Shown in pieces: positions 1-6,155 of a stretch of DNA of 42,524 nt. A model generated the notes under the pieces. That model had not been told where the DNA came from and did no database searches. It saw nothing but the letters and a program-made list of their open reading frames with translations. The stretch lies in the NCBI GenBank assembly GCA_905215725.1, contig CAJMRD010000004.1, positions 1 through 42,524 on the forward strand. Direction: 5' to 3'. Each line of letters opens with the position of its first letter. The stretch's first letter is position 1. The translations under genes and the position numbers were made by a program. The stretch comes from an uncultured bacterium. GTDB lineage: Bacteria; Actinomycetota; Coriobacteriia; Coriobacteriales; Coriobacteriaceae.

Positions 1-2
1 GG

Positions 3-293
3 CGCGGTGCGTTTGATTTCGACCTGGCTTCCAAAACGCTGTACCACGGTGATGCGGCGCTGCCGCTGACGAAAAGCGAATACGCCATCTGCGAGCATCT
101 GGCCACTCACGCGGGACAGGTGTTCAGCAAGGAACAGATCTACGAGGCGGTATTCGGCTATGACGGCTGTGCGGACGATTCCGCCGTCACCGAGCATGTG
201 AAAAACATCCGCGCGAAATTGAAAGCGGCGGGCGGCGCGCCGATCGAAACGGTGTGGGGGATCGGGTACAAATGGAAAAACGAAGAAATGTGA
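3..293 (+). CDS. Response regulator, OmpR/PhoB-type DNA-binding domain (partial, 5' end outside window)
   Basis: This is the C-terminal part of a two-component response regulator; the receiver domain lies left of the window. Reading from base 3 gives about 96 residues without a stop up to TGA at 291-293. They form a typical OmpR/PhoB winged helix: a short beta hairpin, the recognition stretch LTKSEYAICEHLA, the KEQIYEAVFGY loop, then VTEHVKNIRAKL and the C-terminal wing ending GIGYKW. It overlaps the following sensor kinase by 22 bases, the usual arrangement for a co-translated pair. The kinase presumably phosphorylates it to control target promoters, which cannot be named from this fragment. 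Base usage resembles the next two genes and not the backbone beyond 4,062, so it probably belongs to a Clostridia-type genome. Confidence 0.85.
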   Translation, partial: RGAFDFDLASKTLYHGDAALPLTKSEYAICEHLATHAGQVFSKEQIYEAVFGYDGCADDSAVTEHVKNIRAKLKAAGGAPIETVWGIGYKWKNEEM

Positions 294-1705
294 GCCTGGG
301 TGCGCTGCTGTGGCGCTATTTGATATTGACAGGCGTTTCGGCAGCAGCACTGGCGGCGGCATGGTGGATAACGCTCATGCTGCTGATGAACGCGGGTTTT
401 GTGCTGCCCGCCCGCACGCAGAGTGACCATGCCTCGGACGCGGCGGCCGCAATGCGCCTGCAGGGCAGCTTTGACGCATCGCTGGCGGACGAACTGTGCA
501 ATTATGTTTATTTCGCCCCGGACGGCACAGTGCTGGAGACGAACCTTTCCGGCCGTCGGCTGGCGGACGCGAAGGAGGCCCGGCGGACGTTGGAGGGAGG
601 GGCGTGGTTTTACCAGCGTGTGGATTTCAGCGATGGGTCGCTGTGCCTGTTTCAGTTCGATTACAGCGTGCTTTACGGCAACGAGGCCCTGCGCGGCGTT
701 CTTCCGGATTTTGAGCTTGCCAGCCTGGTGCTGCTCGCCGTGGTGCTGGTGACAACGGTAACGCTTATCACACGGCATTACACGCGCAGGCTGCGCCGTG
801 CGGCGGATAAGCTGGCTGCCGCCAGCGCACGCATTGCGGAGGGGCAGCTGGAGGGCGGAGATTTTTCCTCGGCGGGCGTGCGGGAGTTGGACGGTGCAAT
901 GGACGCCATGCGCACGCTGAAGGAGAACCTTTCCGGTTCTTTGCAGGCCCAGTGGCGTATGGAGCAGCAGCGGGCAGAGCAGATGGCCGCGCTGGCGCAT
1001 GACCTGAAAACGCCGCTCACGATCATCGGCGGCAACGCCGAACTGCTGGCCGAGGACGCGCTAAGCGACGCCCAGCGCGCGAATGTGGATGCCATTTTGC
1101 GCAATACGCGCTACGCGGGGGAATACATTGCCTCGCTGAGGGCGCTGGCTGCGGGTGTGGACAGTGCGGATACGGTAAAAAACCCGGAGCCCGCTGCGTC
1201 GGACGGCGCGCAGGAGCATGCCGCTCCGCAGGAGACGGAGCGGGTCTCCCTGCCGGAGTTCCTGGCCGAGATACAAGCCCAGGGCCAGGCTCTCTGCCGG
1301 GCGCGGGGCTGTGTATTTCGCCTGGTGGCGGATGGAACGTCCATGCTGCCCATGCGCCGGGCGGAGCTGCTGCGTGCGTTGGTGAATCTTGTGGAGAATG
1401 CCGCGCGCTACACGCCGCGGGGCGGGGCAGTAACGCTGGAAAGCCATATGAGGCGCGCCCCGGACGGCGCGGGCCGTGCGGTGTTCACCGTACAGGACAC
1501 GGGGCCGGGCTTTACGCCCGAGGCGCTTGCCAAAGGCATGCAGCCGCTGTACACGGGCGAAAAAAGCCGCCCGCAAGACGGCCATATGGGTCTGGGCCTG
1601 ACGTTTGCCGCCGATGTCGCCAGGCGTCACGGCGGGGCGCTGGCGCTTCGCAATGCGGCCGGCGGCGGAGCGGTGGCCGAGCTTTCATTTCCCGTGTGGG
1701 GATGA
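272..1705 (+). CDS. Two-component sensor histidine kinase
   Basis: A membrane sensor kinase of 477 residues. A first transmembrane helix lies near residues 10-40, an extracytoplasmic sensor region of about 100 residues follows, and a second helix near 145-165 (LASLVLLAVVLVTTVTL) leads into a HAMP-like linker. The dimerisation/phosphoacceptor box ALAHDLKTPLT contains the expected phosphorylated histidine (His243). The ATPase domain shows the N box LVNLVENAARYTP, G1 box QDTGPGF and G2 box GLGLTFAADVARRHGG. ATG at 272 is preferred over the in-frame GTG at 254, because it keeps the overlap with the regulator gene short and starts MEKRRNVSLG. The pair resembles Firmicutes systems that respond to the cell envelope. 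The signal it senses cannot be told from sequence. Confidence 0.88.
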   Translation: MEKRRNVSLGALLWRYLILTGVSAAALAAAWWITLMLLMNAGFVLPARTQSDHASDAAAAMRLQGSFDASLADELCNYVYFAPDGTVLETNLSGRRLADAKEARRTLEGGAWFYQRVDFSDGSLCLFQFDYSVLYGNEALRGVLPDFELASLVLLAVVLVTTVTLITRHYTRRLRRAADKLAAASARIAEGQLEGGDFSSAGVRELDGAMDAMRTLKENLSGSLQAQWRMEQQRAEQMAALAHDLKTPLTIIGGNAELLAEDALSDAQRANVDAILRNTRYAGEYIASLRALAAGVDSADTVKNPEPAASDGAQEHAAPQETERVSLPEFLAEIQAQGQALCRARGCVFRLVADGTSMLPMRRAELLRALVNLVENAARYTPRGGAVTLESHMRRAPDGAGRAVFTVQDTGPGFTPEALAKGMQPLYTGEKSRPQDGHMGLGLTFAADVARRHGGALALRNAAGGGAVAELSFPVWG

Positions 1706-1725
1706 CGCAGACCCTGTGTACAGCA

Positions 1726-1770
1726 AAAGAAGCCTCTCGCCCTGCGTATGGCAGGGCGGGAGGCTTCTTT
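1726..1770 (+). terminator. Strong rho-independent (probably bidirectional) terminator after the two-component system
   Basis: Long inverted repeat: AAAGAAGCCTC at 1726-1736 pairs with GAGGCTTCTTT at 1760-1770, with an inner CGCCCTGC/GCAGGGCG extension and a GTAT loop. The T-rich right end, and the A-rich left end read on the other strand, would let it work in both directions. It separates the two-component operon from the reductase gene. Confidence 0.85.
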
Positions 1771-1808
1771 GTGCAGGCGGTGCATTTTGCTTTTCTTTGC
1801 AAAAAAGC

Positions 1809-1839
1809 TTGACTTGGAGTGAACTCCAGATGTTATGCT
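1809..1839 (+). promoter_or_regulatory. MerR-type promoter/operator upstream of the aldo/keto reductase
   Basis: A good -35 (TTGACT, 1809-1814) and -10 (TATGCT, 1834-1839) are separated by 19 bases, longer than the usual 17. The spacer carries the dyad TGGAGT-GA-ACTCCA (1815-1828). A 19-bp spacer with a centred palindrome is the signature of promoters untwisted by MerR-family activators, a family known to control reductase and stress genes. No merR gene is visible in the window, so the regulator must be encoded elsewhere. The assignment rests on promoter geometry only. Confidence 0.72.
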
Positions 1840-1901
1840 TACTACAAAGCTTGTAATGCCGCCCGCCGGTGTGCGGCATGGGTAAGGGAGGAAAATGCAA
1901 T

Positions 1902-3008
1902 ATGAAAAAACTGGGATTCGGCTGTATGCGTCTGCCCATGATGGGCGGTGCGGACGGCGAAGTGGACAAGCGGGAATTCTGCCGCATGGTGGATACGTTT
2001 CTGGCCGAGGGCTTTTGCTATTTCGACACGGCCCACGGATATTTGAACGGCAAAAGCGAAACGGCGCTGCGGGAATGCCTGACGGCGCGCTATCCGCGCG
2101 AATCGTACATTTTGACAGACAAGTTGACGTCGTTCTTTTTTGAAAAGGAGGACGATATCCTGCCTTTATTTGAGCAGCAGCTGGAAAAAACCGGTGTCTC
2201 CTATTTCGATTATTATCTGCTGCACGCGCTGAACGGCGCTTACTACGAAAAATTTACACGCTGCAATGCGTTTGAAATCGTGAAACAGCTCAAGGAGCAG
2301 GGCAGGGTGAAGCATATCGGCATTTCATTTCACGACAAGCCTGCTTTGCTGGAACGCGTTCTGGACGAGCATCCGGAGATAGAAGTTGTGCAGATCCAGT
2401 TCAATTATGCGGATTACGAAAACCCCAGCATCGAGAGCCGTGCCGTGTACGAGGTGTGCCGCAGACACCAAAAGCCCGTCATCGTGATGGAACCTGTCAA
2501 GGGCGGGGGACTTATCCAGCTGCCGGAGGAGGCGAAGGCGGTGCTGGACGGCGTGGGAACGGGAAGCTACGCCAGCTATGCCGTGCGCTACGCGGCTTCC
2601 TTTGAGGGGGTGTTCATGGTGCTCAGCGGCATGAGCAACTATGAACAGCTTGCCGACAACGTAAGCTACATGAAAGATTTTCAGCCCTTTACCAGCGCGG
2701 AATACAAGGCTGTGGAACGCGTGCGGGAGATTTTGAAACAGCAGGACAGCATTCCCTGTACGGCCTGCCGTTACTGTGTGCCGGGCTGCCCGAAGCATAT
2801 TCCCATCCCCGGCCTGTTCGGCTGTTACAACGCCAAAAAACAGTTTGGAGACTGGAACAGCGACGTCTATTACGGAAACCTGACGCAGAACGGGGGAAAA
2901 GCATCGGAGTGCATCGGCTGCGGCCAGTGCGAGCGGGCGTGCCCGCAGCATCTGCCGGTGATCCGCCATTTAAAGGAAACCGCGGCGCTGTTTGAAACGC
3001 AGGCGTAA
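1902..3008 (+). CDS. Aldo/keto reductase with C-terminal 4Fe-4S ferredoxin domain
   Basis: A 368-residue protein with an aldo/keto reductase barrel followed by a ferredoxin-like tail. The reductase tetrad is present: Asp42 and Tyr47 in FDTAHGY, Lys74 in LTDKL, His108 in YLLHAL. The C-terminus carries two cysteine clusters, CTACRYCVPGCP and CIGCGQCERACP, each able to hold a 4Fe-4S cluster, as in the widespread anaerobic 'Fe-S aldo/keto reductase' family. It probably reduces or oxidises small carbonyl compounds with iron-sulphur electron transfer; the substrate is unknown. ATG 1902 is chosen over upstream GTG 1869 because GGGAGG at about 1886-1891 is well spaced and the family fold begins at KKLGFGCMRLP. 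It is likely controlled by the MerR-type promoter at 1809-1839. A truncated second reductase follows 29 bases downstream. Confidence 0.9.
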   Translation: MKKLGFGCMRLPMMGGADGEVDKREFCRMVDTFLAEGFCYFDTAHGYLNGKSETALRECLTARYPRESYILTDKLTSFFFEKEDDILPLFEQQLEKTGVSYFDYYLLHALNGAYYEKFTRCNAFEIVKQLKEQGRVKHIGISFHDKPALLERVLDEHPEIEVVQIQFNYADYENPSIESRAVYEVCRRHQKPVIVMEPVKGGGLIQLPEEAKAVLDGVGTGSYASYAVRYAASFEGVFMVLSGMSNYEQLADNVSYMKDFQPFTSAEYKAVERVREILKQQDSIPCTACRYCVPGCPKHIPIPGLFGCYNAKKQFGDWNSDVYYGNLTQNGGKASECIGCGQCERACPQHLPVIRHLKETAALFETQA

Positions 3009-3037
3009 GCGCCCGCAAAAAGAAAAGGGAGAATACA

Positions 3038-3256
3038 ATGGAATACAGGGAATTGGGCCGCACCGGGCTGCGCGTGAGCGAGATCGGCCTTGGGTGCGAG
3101 GGCTTTGTGGGCAAGACGGAAGAAGAGACACAGGCATTGATGCCGCTACGGTATAATAAAGACAAACGGGAAAAGCCTGTATTTTCAATGGGTTTGAGCG
3201 TTTGTCGCAGTCACTTCAATTCCTTTTCCAACATTGAAACTGACGCGAAAATCTGA
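3038..3256 (+). pseudogene. Truncated second aldo/keto reductase (first ~35 codons only)
   Basis: The ORF starts at ATG 3038 after GGGAG and begins MEYRELGRTGLRVSEIG, the standard N-terminus of aldo/keto reductases, continuing through LGCEGFVGKTEEETQALM. After Met35 (3140-3142) it stops resembling the family. The remaining 37 codons (PLRYNKDKREK... to the stop at 3254-3256) look like non-coding element sequence. A complete protein should have over 300 residues, so the gene is cut near 3,143. Either a mobile element inserted here or the assembly joined two molecules. Functionally it is broken. Confidence 0.75.
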
Positions 3257-3293
3257 AAATGAAGGAGGCTGTAAAGGAAAGAACAAATTGAAT
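3143..3293 (+). mobile_element. Putative terminal region of an integrative element, with an attachment-site-like core
   Basis: From 3,143 onward base composition becomes visibly AT-richer than both flanks and the reductase reading frame loses family similarity. Around 3162-3194 there is an imperfect inverted arrangement: AAACGGGAAAA, a short centre GCCTGTA, then TTTTCAATGGGTTT. It resembles core-type sites of tyrosine integrases in Firmicutes conjugative elements. The next gene is of a type common in such elements. No integrase gene is present, so neither the identity nor the exact boundary can be proven here. Confidence 0.4.
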
Positions 3294-3326
3294 ATGTGCG
3301 GTCATGCCATGGCCGCTACTGCCTAA
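3294..3326 (+). CDS. Possible 10-residue leader peptide (MCGHAMAATA)
   Basis: A very short ORF, ATG 3294 to TAA 3324-3326, lies just before a terminator-like hairpin (3325-3358) and the element gene at 3396. Its own coding sequence contains a hairpin (GCGGTCAT 3298-3305 with ATGGCCGC 3309-3316). Purine-rich Shine-Dalgarno-like sequences occur upstream (AAGGAGG at 3262-3268, AAAGGA at 3273-3278), though farther away than usual. Leader ORF, hairpin, terminator and downstream gene together fit translational attenuation like that in some Firmicutes elements. Translation is not demonstrated. Confidence 0.3.
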   Translation: MCGHAMAATA

Positions 3327-3358
3327 GGGCGTTTCGTCTAACCGGATGGAGCGCCCTT
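3325..3358 (+). terminator. Attenuator-like hairpin upstream of the element gene
   Basis: AAGGGCG at 3325-3331 pairs perfectly with CGCCCTT at 3352-3358, enclosing a 20-base loop and followed by TTC. It sits 37 bases before the next gene and directly after the possible leader peptide. It could be an attenuator or a terminator for transcription entering from the left. Confidence 0.5.
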
Positions 3359-3395
3359 TCGCTATATATAAACGACCGAGGAAAGGAGGATCAGG

Positions 3396-4544
3396 ATGGC
3401 CGTATTTAGAGTTGAAAAGACAAAGGACTTTACGATCATGTGCAATCACCACTTGCGCAACAGGAAATTATCGCTGAAAGCAAAAGGGCTCCTGTCCCTC
3501 ATGCTTTCGCTGCCGGAGGATTGGGACTATACGACCAAAGGATTGGCCCATATCTGCAAGGACGGCATAGACGCCATATCCACGGCTCTAAAAGAGCTGG
3601 AACAGCAGGGATACCTCACAAGGGAGCGTGTCAGGCTGCCAAACGGACGGCTCGGAGATATTGAGTACACGATCCACGAGCAGCCCGCAACCCTTGATAT
3701 ACCGCCGAATTCACCTAAACGGGAAAATCCAAGACAGGTAAATCCAGGACAGGCTTTTCCAGAACAGGTAAAACCTGAACAGGAAAACCACGCCCAATTA
3801 AATACTAATAGACCAAAAACAGAAAAAGAAAATACGGATATATCAAGTACGCATCAATCAATCTATCCTAAAGCGGGAGAAAGAAAATATAACTCAGAAA
3901 CACAGGATCGGATGGATTGGATGGATGAGGCAAACGCTTACCGTGATCTCATTATGACGAACATCGAGTATGACATTCTCTGCGAGCGTCACGGCGAGGA
4001 ACGCATGGACGAGGTCGTGGAGCTCATGCTGGAAGCCGTGATCTCAAAAAGACCATATATCCGTATTGCCGGTGACGAGTTCGATCAGGCCATCCTCACG
4101 CACGTTCGCGATGCCTACAACCTGGCCATCGGCGAGCGTACGGCAGAGGACATCAAGATCAAGGTCGGCTCCGCTGTGCCGCTCAAGGACGAGCTCGATG
4201 TCGAGGTCAACGGCCGCGACGTGATCACCGGTCTGCCCAAGACCGTGCGCATCGAGAGCGAGGAGATTCGTCGCGCGCTCAACAAGCCGCTCGACGAGAT
4301 GGCCAAGGCCGTTAAAGACGCCCTCGATGCTACGCCGCCCGATCTTGCCTCTGACCTTATGTACTATGGCATATTGCTGACCGGTGGCGGTGCGCTGCTG
4401 CGCGGTCTCGACGTGCGCCTGCGCGATGAGACCGGTGTTTCGGTCAACGTCAGCCCTACGGCGCTCGATAACGTCGTTAACGGCTGTGCCCGCGTGCTCG
4501 AGGCCAATGCGTTTGATGGCGGCTTCGTCCAGACCAATGCTTAA
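3396..4544 (+). CDS. In-frame fusion: element helix-turn-helix/DUF6017 protein joined to MreB C-terminus
   Basis: This 382-residue ORF joins two unrelated proteins. Residues 1 to about 95 (starting MAVFRVEKTKDFTIMCNHHL) are a winged helix-turn-helix of the kind found in replication-initiator-like genes of Firmicutes integrative elements. Residues about 95-165 are a polar Pro/Gln/Asn/Lys-rich linker. Residues about 165-228 match the DUF6017 tail of that family. From Arg223-Glu228 (RIAGDE, bases 4062-4079) onward the sequence is MreB: FDQAILTHVRDAYNL, the IGERTAEDIKIKVGSA block, and the nucleotide-binding LTGGGALLRGLD. The start is well supported by AAAGGAGG at 3382-3389. Both families carry this motif at the joint, so the fusion probably arose by assembly or recombination at a short shared sequence and is unlikely to be a working chimera. 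Confidence 0.8.
   Translation: MAVFRVEKTKDFTIMCNHHLRNRKLSLKAKGLLSLMLSLPEDWDYTTKGLAHICKDGIDAISTALKELEQQGYLTRERVRLPNGRLGDIEYTIHEQPATLDIPPNSPKRENPRQVNPGQAFPEQVKPEQENHAQLNTNRPKTEKENTDISSTHQSIYPKAGERKYNSETQDRMDWMDEANAYRDLIMTNIEYDILCERHGEERMDEVVELMLEAVISKRPYIRIAGDEFDQAILTHVRDAYNLAIGERTAEDIKIKVGSAVPLKDELDVEVNGRDVITGLPKTVRIESEEIRRALNKPLDEMAKAVKDALDATPPDLASDLMYYGILLTGGGALLRGLDVRLRDETGVSVNVSPTALDNVVNGCARVLEANAFDGGFVQTNA
4062..4079. other. Junction between foreign left segment and actinobacterial backbone
   Basis: Eighteen bases encoding Arg-Ile-Ala-Gly-Asp-Glu belong equally well to the DUF6017 family on the left and to MreB on the right. Codon choice and composition change here from AT-richer element style to GC-rich backbone style. 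The breakpoint lies within or beside this stretch. Confidence 0.75.
4062..4544 (+). pseudogene. mreB: MreB C-terminal fragment (5' half replaced)
   Basis: This is the portion of the fused ORF that belongs to the rod-shape actin homologue MreB, which polymerises under the membrane and guides the elongation machinery. About 160 residues are present, against roughly 340 for the family, so the N-terminal subdomains and the first phosphate-binding loop are missing. The preserved part includes the GERTAE-IK segment and the LTGGGALLRGLD adenosine motif. It lies 21 bases before mreC, the expected order of the mreBCD operon, so in the real chromosome a complete mreB is expected here. The missing half is best explained by the junction at 4062-4079 and not by a genuine loss of MreB. 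Confidence 0.85.
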
Positions 4545-4565
4545 TTTCCAAAAGGTGGATTCCAT

Positions 4566-5564
4566 TTGGCACGATCTTCGGGTTTCTCCACAAATCTGAA
4601 TACCAAGCGACAATCAACGGGTATGCGCCCGTTGATTGTTTTCAGCCTGATTTCGGTGTTGCTGCTCACGTTTTACATCCGCGAGGGCGAGGCAGGACCG
4701 ATTCATGCCGTGCGTTCGGGCGTAACGACGATCACCTCTCCGGTGCGCTTTGTGGGTTCGGCTGTGGCGGCTCCTTTCAATGCCATCGGCAACGTGTTCT
4801 CTAACCTTACAGCGTCGCAGGACACGCTTGATGAGCTTAAGAAGCAAAACGAGGAGCTGACCTCTAAGGTTGCCGAGCTCTCCGAGGCTCAAAAGACCGC
4901 TGAGCGTCTGGAAGGGCTGGTCGGCCTGCAGTCGACCTACAACCTCAAATCGACCGCAGCTCGTATCGTTGGTGCCTCGGGCGATGCCTGGACCTCGACC
5001 GTTACCATCGACAAGGGCTCTGCCGACGGCCTTACCATCAATATGCCCGTGACGAGTTCGGCCGGTGTTATCGGCCAGATCATCGAAGTTTCGGCCAAGA
5101 CGTCCACCGTGCGCCTGATTGGCGACGAGAACTCGGGCGTGTCCGCCATGGTGCAGGACACGCGCGCCCAGGGCATGCTGCAGGGTCAGGCTGACGGCAC
5201 GCTGCGTCTTGAGTACGTGAGCGTCGACTCCGATGTTAAGGTTGGCGATATCATCGTGACCTCGGGCATCGGCGGTGTGTTCCCCAAGGGCCTTCCGCTC
5301 GGCACCGTCTCGTCGGTTGAGAAATCGGCAAACGACGTGTACTACACCATTGTGGTGCGCGCTCAGACGACGGCCGAGAACAACGAGGAAGTGCTGGTCA
5401 TCACCTCGCTGACCGACGAACAGTCGGCCTCGGATGAGGACGTGAGCACAGCCAACAGCACGCCGCAGGGAACGTCGCGCGATGCTGCGACCAAGACGAA
5501 GGACGAGAGCTCGGATGACAGTTCCGACACGTCCGAGACGACCGATTCCGGCTCGAGCGAATAG
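4566..5564 (+). CDS. mreC: Rod shape-determining protein MreC
   Basis: MreC is a bitopic membrane protein that links cytoplasmic MreB to the periplasmic-side PBP2/RodA wall synthases. The 332-residue product has a short cytoplasmic N-terminus, one transmembrane helix (about residues 21-38), a coiled coil (about 78-118, rich in Leu/Glu/Lys heptads) and two beta-barrel domains with MreC landmarks such as VTIDKGSADGL and VTSGIGGVFPKGLPLG. The C-terminus (about 285-332) is a Ser/Thr/Asp-rich, probably disordered tail longer than in many homologues. The start is TTG 4566, supported by AAAGGTGG at 4551-4558; no better ATG exists nearby. It lies 21 bases after mreB and 11 before mreD, consistent with one operon. 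Confidence 0.93.
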   Translation: MARSSGFSTNLNTKRQSTGMRPLIVFSLISVLLLTFYIREGEAGPIHAVRSGVTTITSPVRFVGSAVAAPFNAIGNVFSNLTASQDTLDELKKQNEELTSKVAELSEAQKTAERLEGLVGLQSTYNLKSTAARIVGASGDAWTSTVTIDKGSADGLTINMPVTSSAGVIGQIIEVSAKTSTVRLIGDENSGVSAMVQDTRAQGMLQGQADGTLRLEYVSVDSDVKVGDIIVTSGIGGVFPKGLPLGTVSSVEKSANDVYYTIVVRAQTTAENNEEVLVITSLTDEQSASDEDVSTANSTPQGTSRDAATKTKDESSDDSSDTSETTDSGSSE

Positions 5565-5575
5565 GGGGCATGTCC

Positions 5576-6142
5576 ATGGATCTACACGAGCAGGGGATGA
5601 GCTCCCGCACGTTTGTGATCGCCGCCATCGTGTGCGTGCTGCTGCAGGCAGGCCTGGCACCGCAGATCTCCATTGCGGGCGGTCGCGTCAACTTCATGAT
5701 TATCCTGGTGTGCCTAAGCGTGTTCTCGGGCGACCCGACCCGTGCCGTCGTGTGCGGTTTTTGCAGCGGCTTGTTTTATGACCTGTCCGCTGCCGTTCCG
5801 GTGGGCGTTATGTCGCTCCTGCTGACCGTGGGTTCTTTTGCCCTGGTGCACAGCGCTGTCGGTCAGACGGGCGGTACCCCGAGTGCGCGCGGCATCACTG
5901 TGGGCGCCTTCGCGCTCGTCATTAATGTGATCTACAGCATCATCTTGCTGTTTATGGGTTTGGAGACGAGCTTTGTCGTGGCGATCTTCGGCCATGCGCT
6001 GCCGTCCTCGATCCTGACGGGTCTGGTTGCCATTCCGTTTTTGATGTCCGGCGTCGTGCCGCAGTCCGGCTATGGATTCTCCGCACGTGGCGGACGCCAG
6101 ACGGGTATGCGCTTTAAGCCCAAGACCCGCAAGCTCAAATAG
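5576..6142 (+). CDS. mreD: Rod shape-determining membrane protein MreD
   Basis: A 188-residue, very hydrophobic protein with about five predicted membrane helices, lying between mreC and the PBP2 gene where MreD is expected. MreD is the polytopic partner of MreC in the elongation complex. The family is weakly conserved, so the call rests on hydropathy, size and position. ATG 5576 is preferred to ATG 5570 because the only Shine-Dalgarno-like run (GGGGG, 5564-5568) is one base from 5570 but seven from 5576. The C-terminus is basic (MRFKPKTRKLK), consistent with a cytoplasmic end. Confidence 0.82.
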   Translation: MDLHEQGMSSRTFVIAAIVCVLLQAGLAPQISIAGGRVNFMIILVCLSVFSGDPTRAVVCGFCSGLFYDLSAAVPVGVMSLLLTVGSFALVHSAVGQTGGTPSARGITVGAFALVINVIYSIILLFMGLETSFVVAIFGHALPSSILTGLVAIPFLMSGVVPQSGYGFSARGGRQTGMRFKPKTRKLK

Positions 6143-6155
6143 GGGAGGCCCGTAG

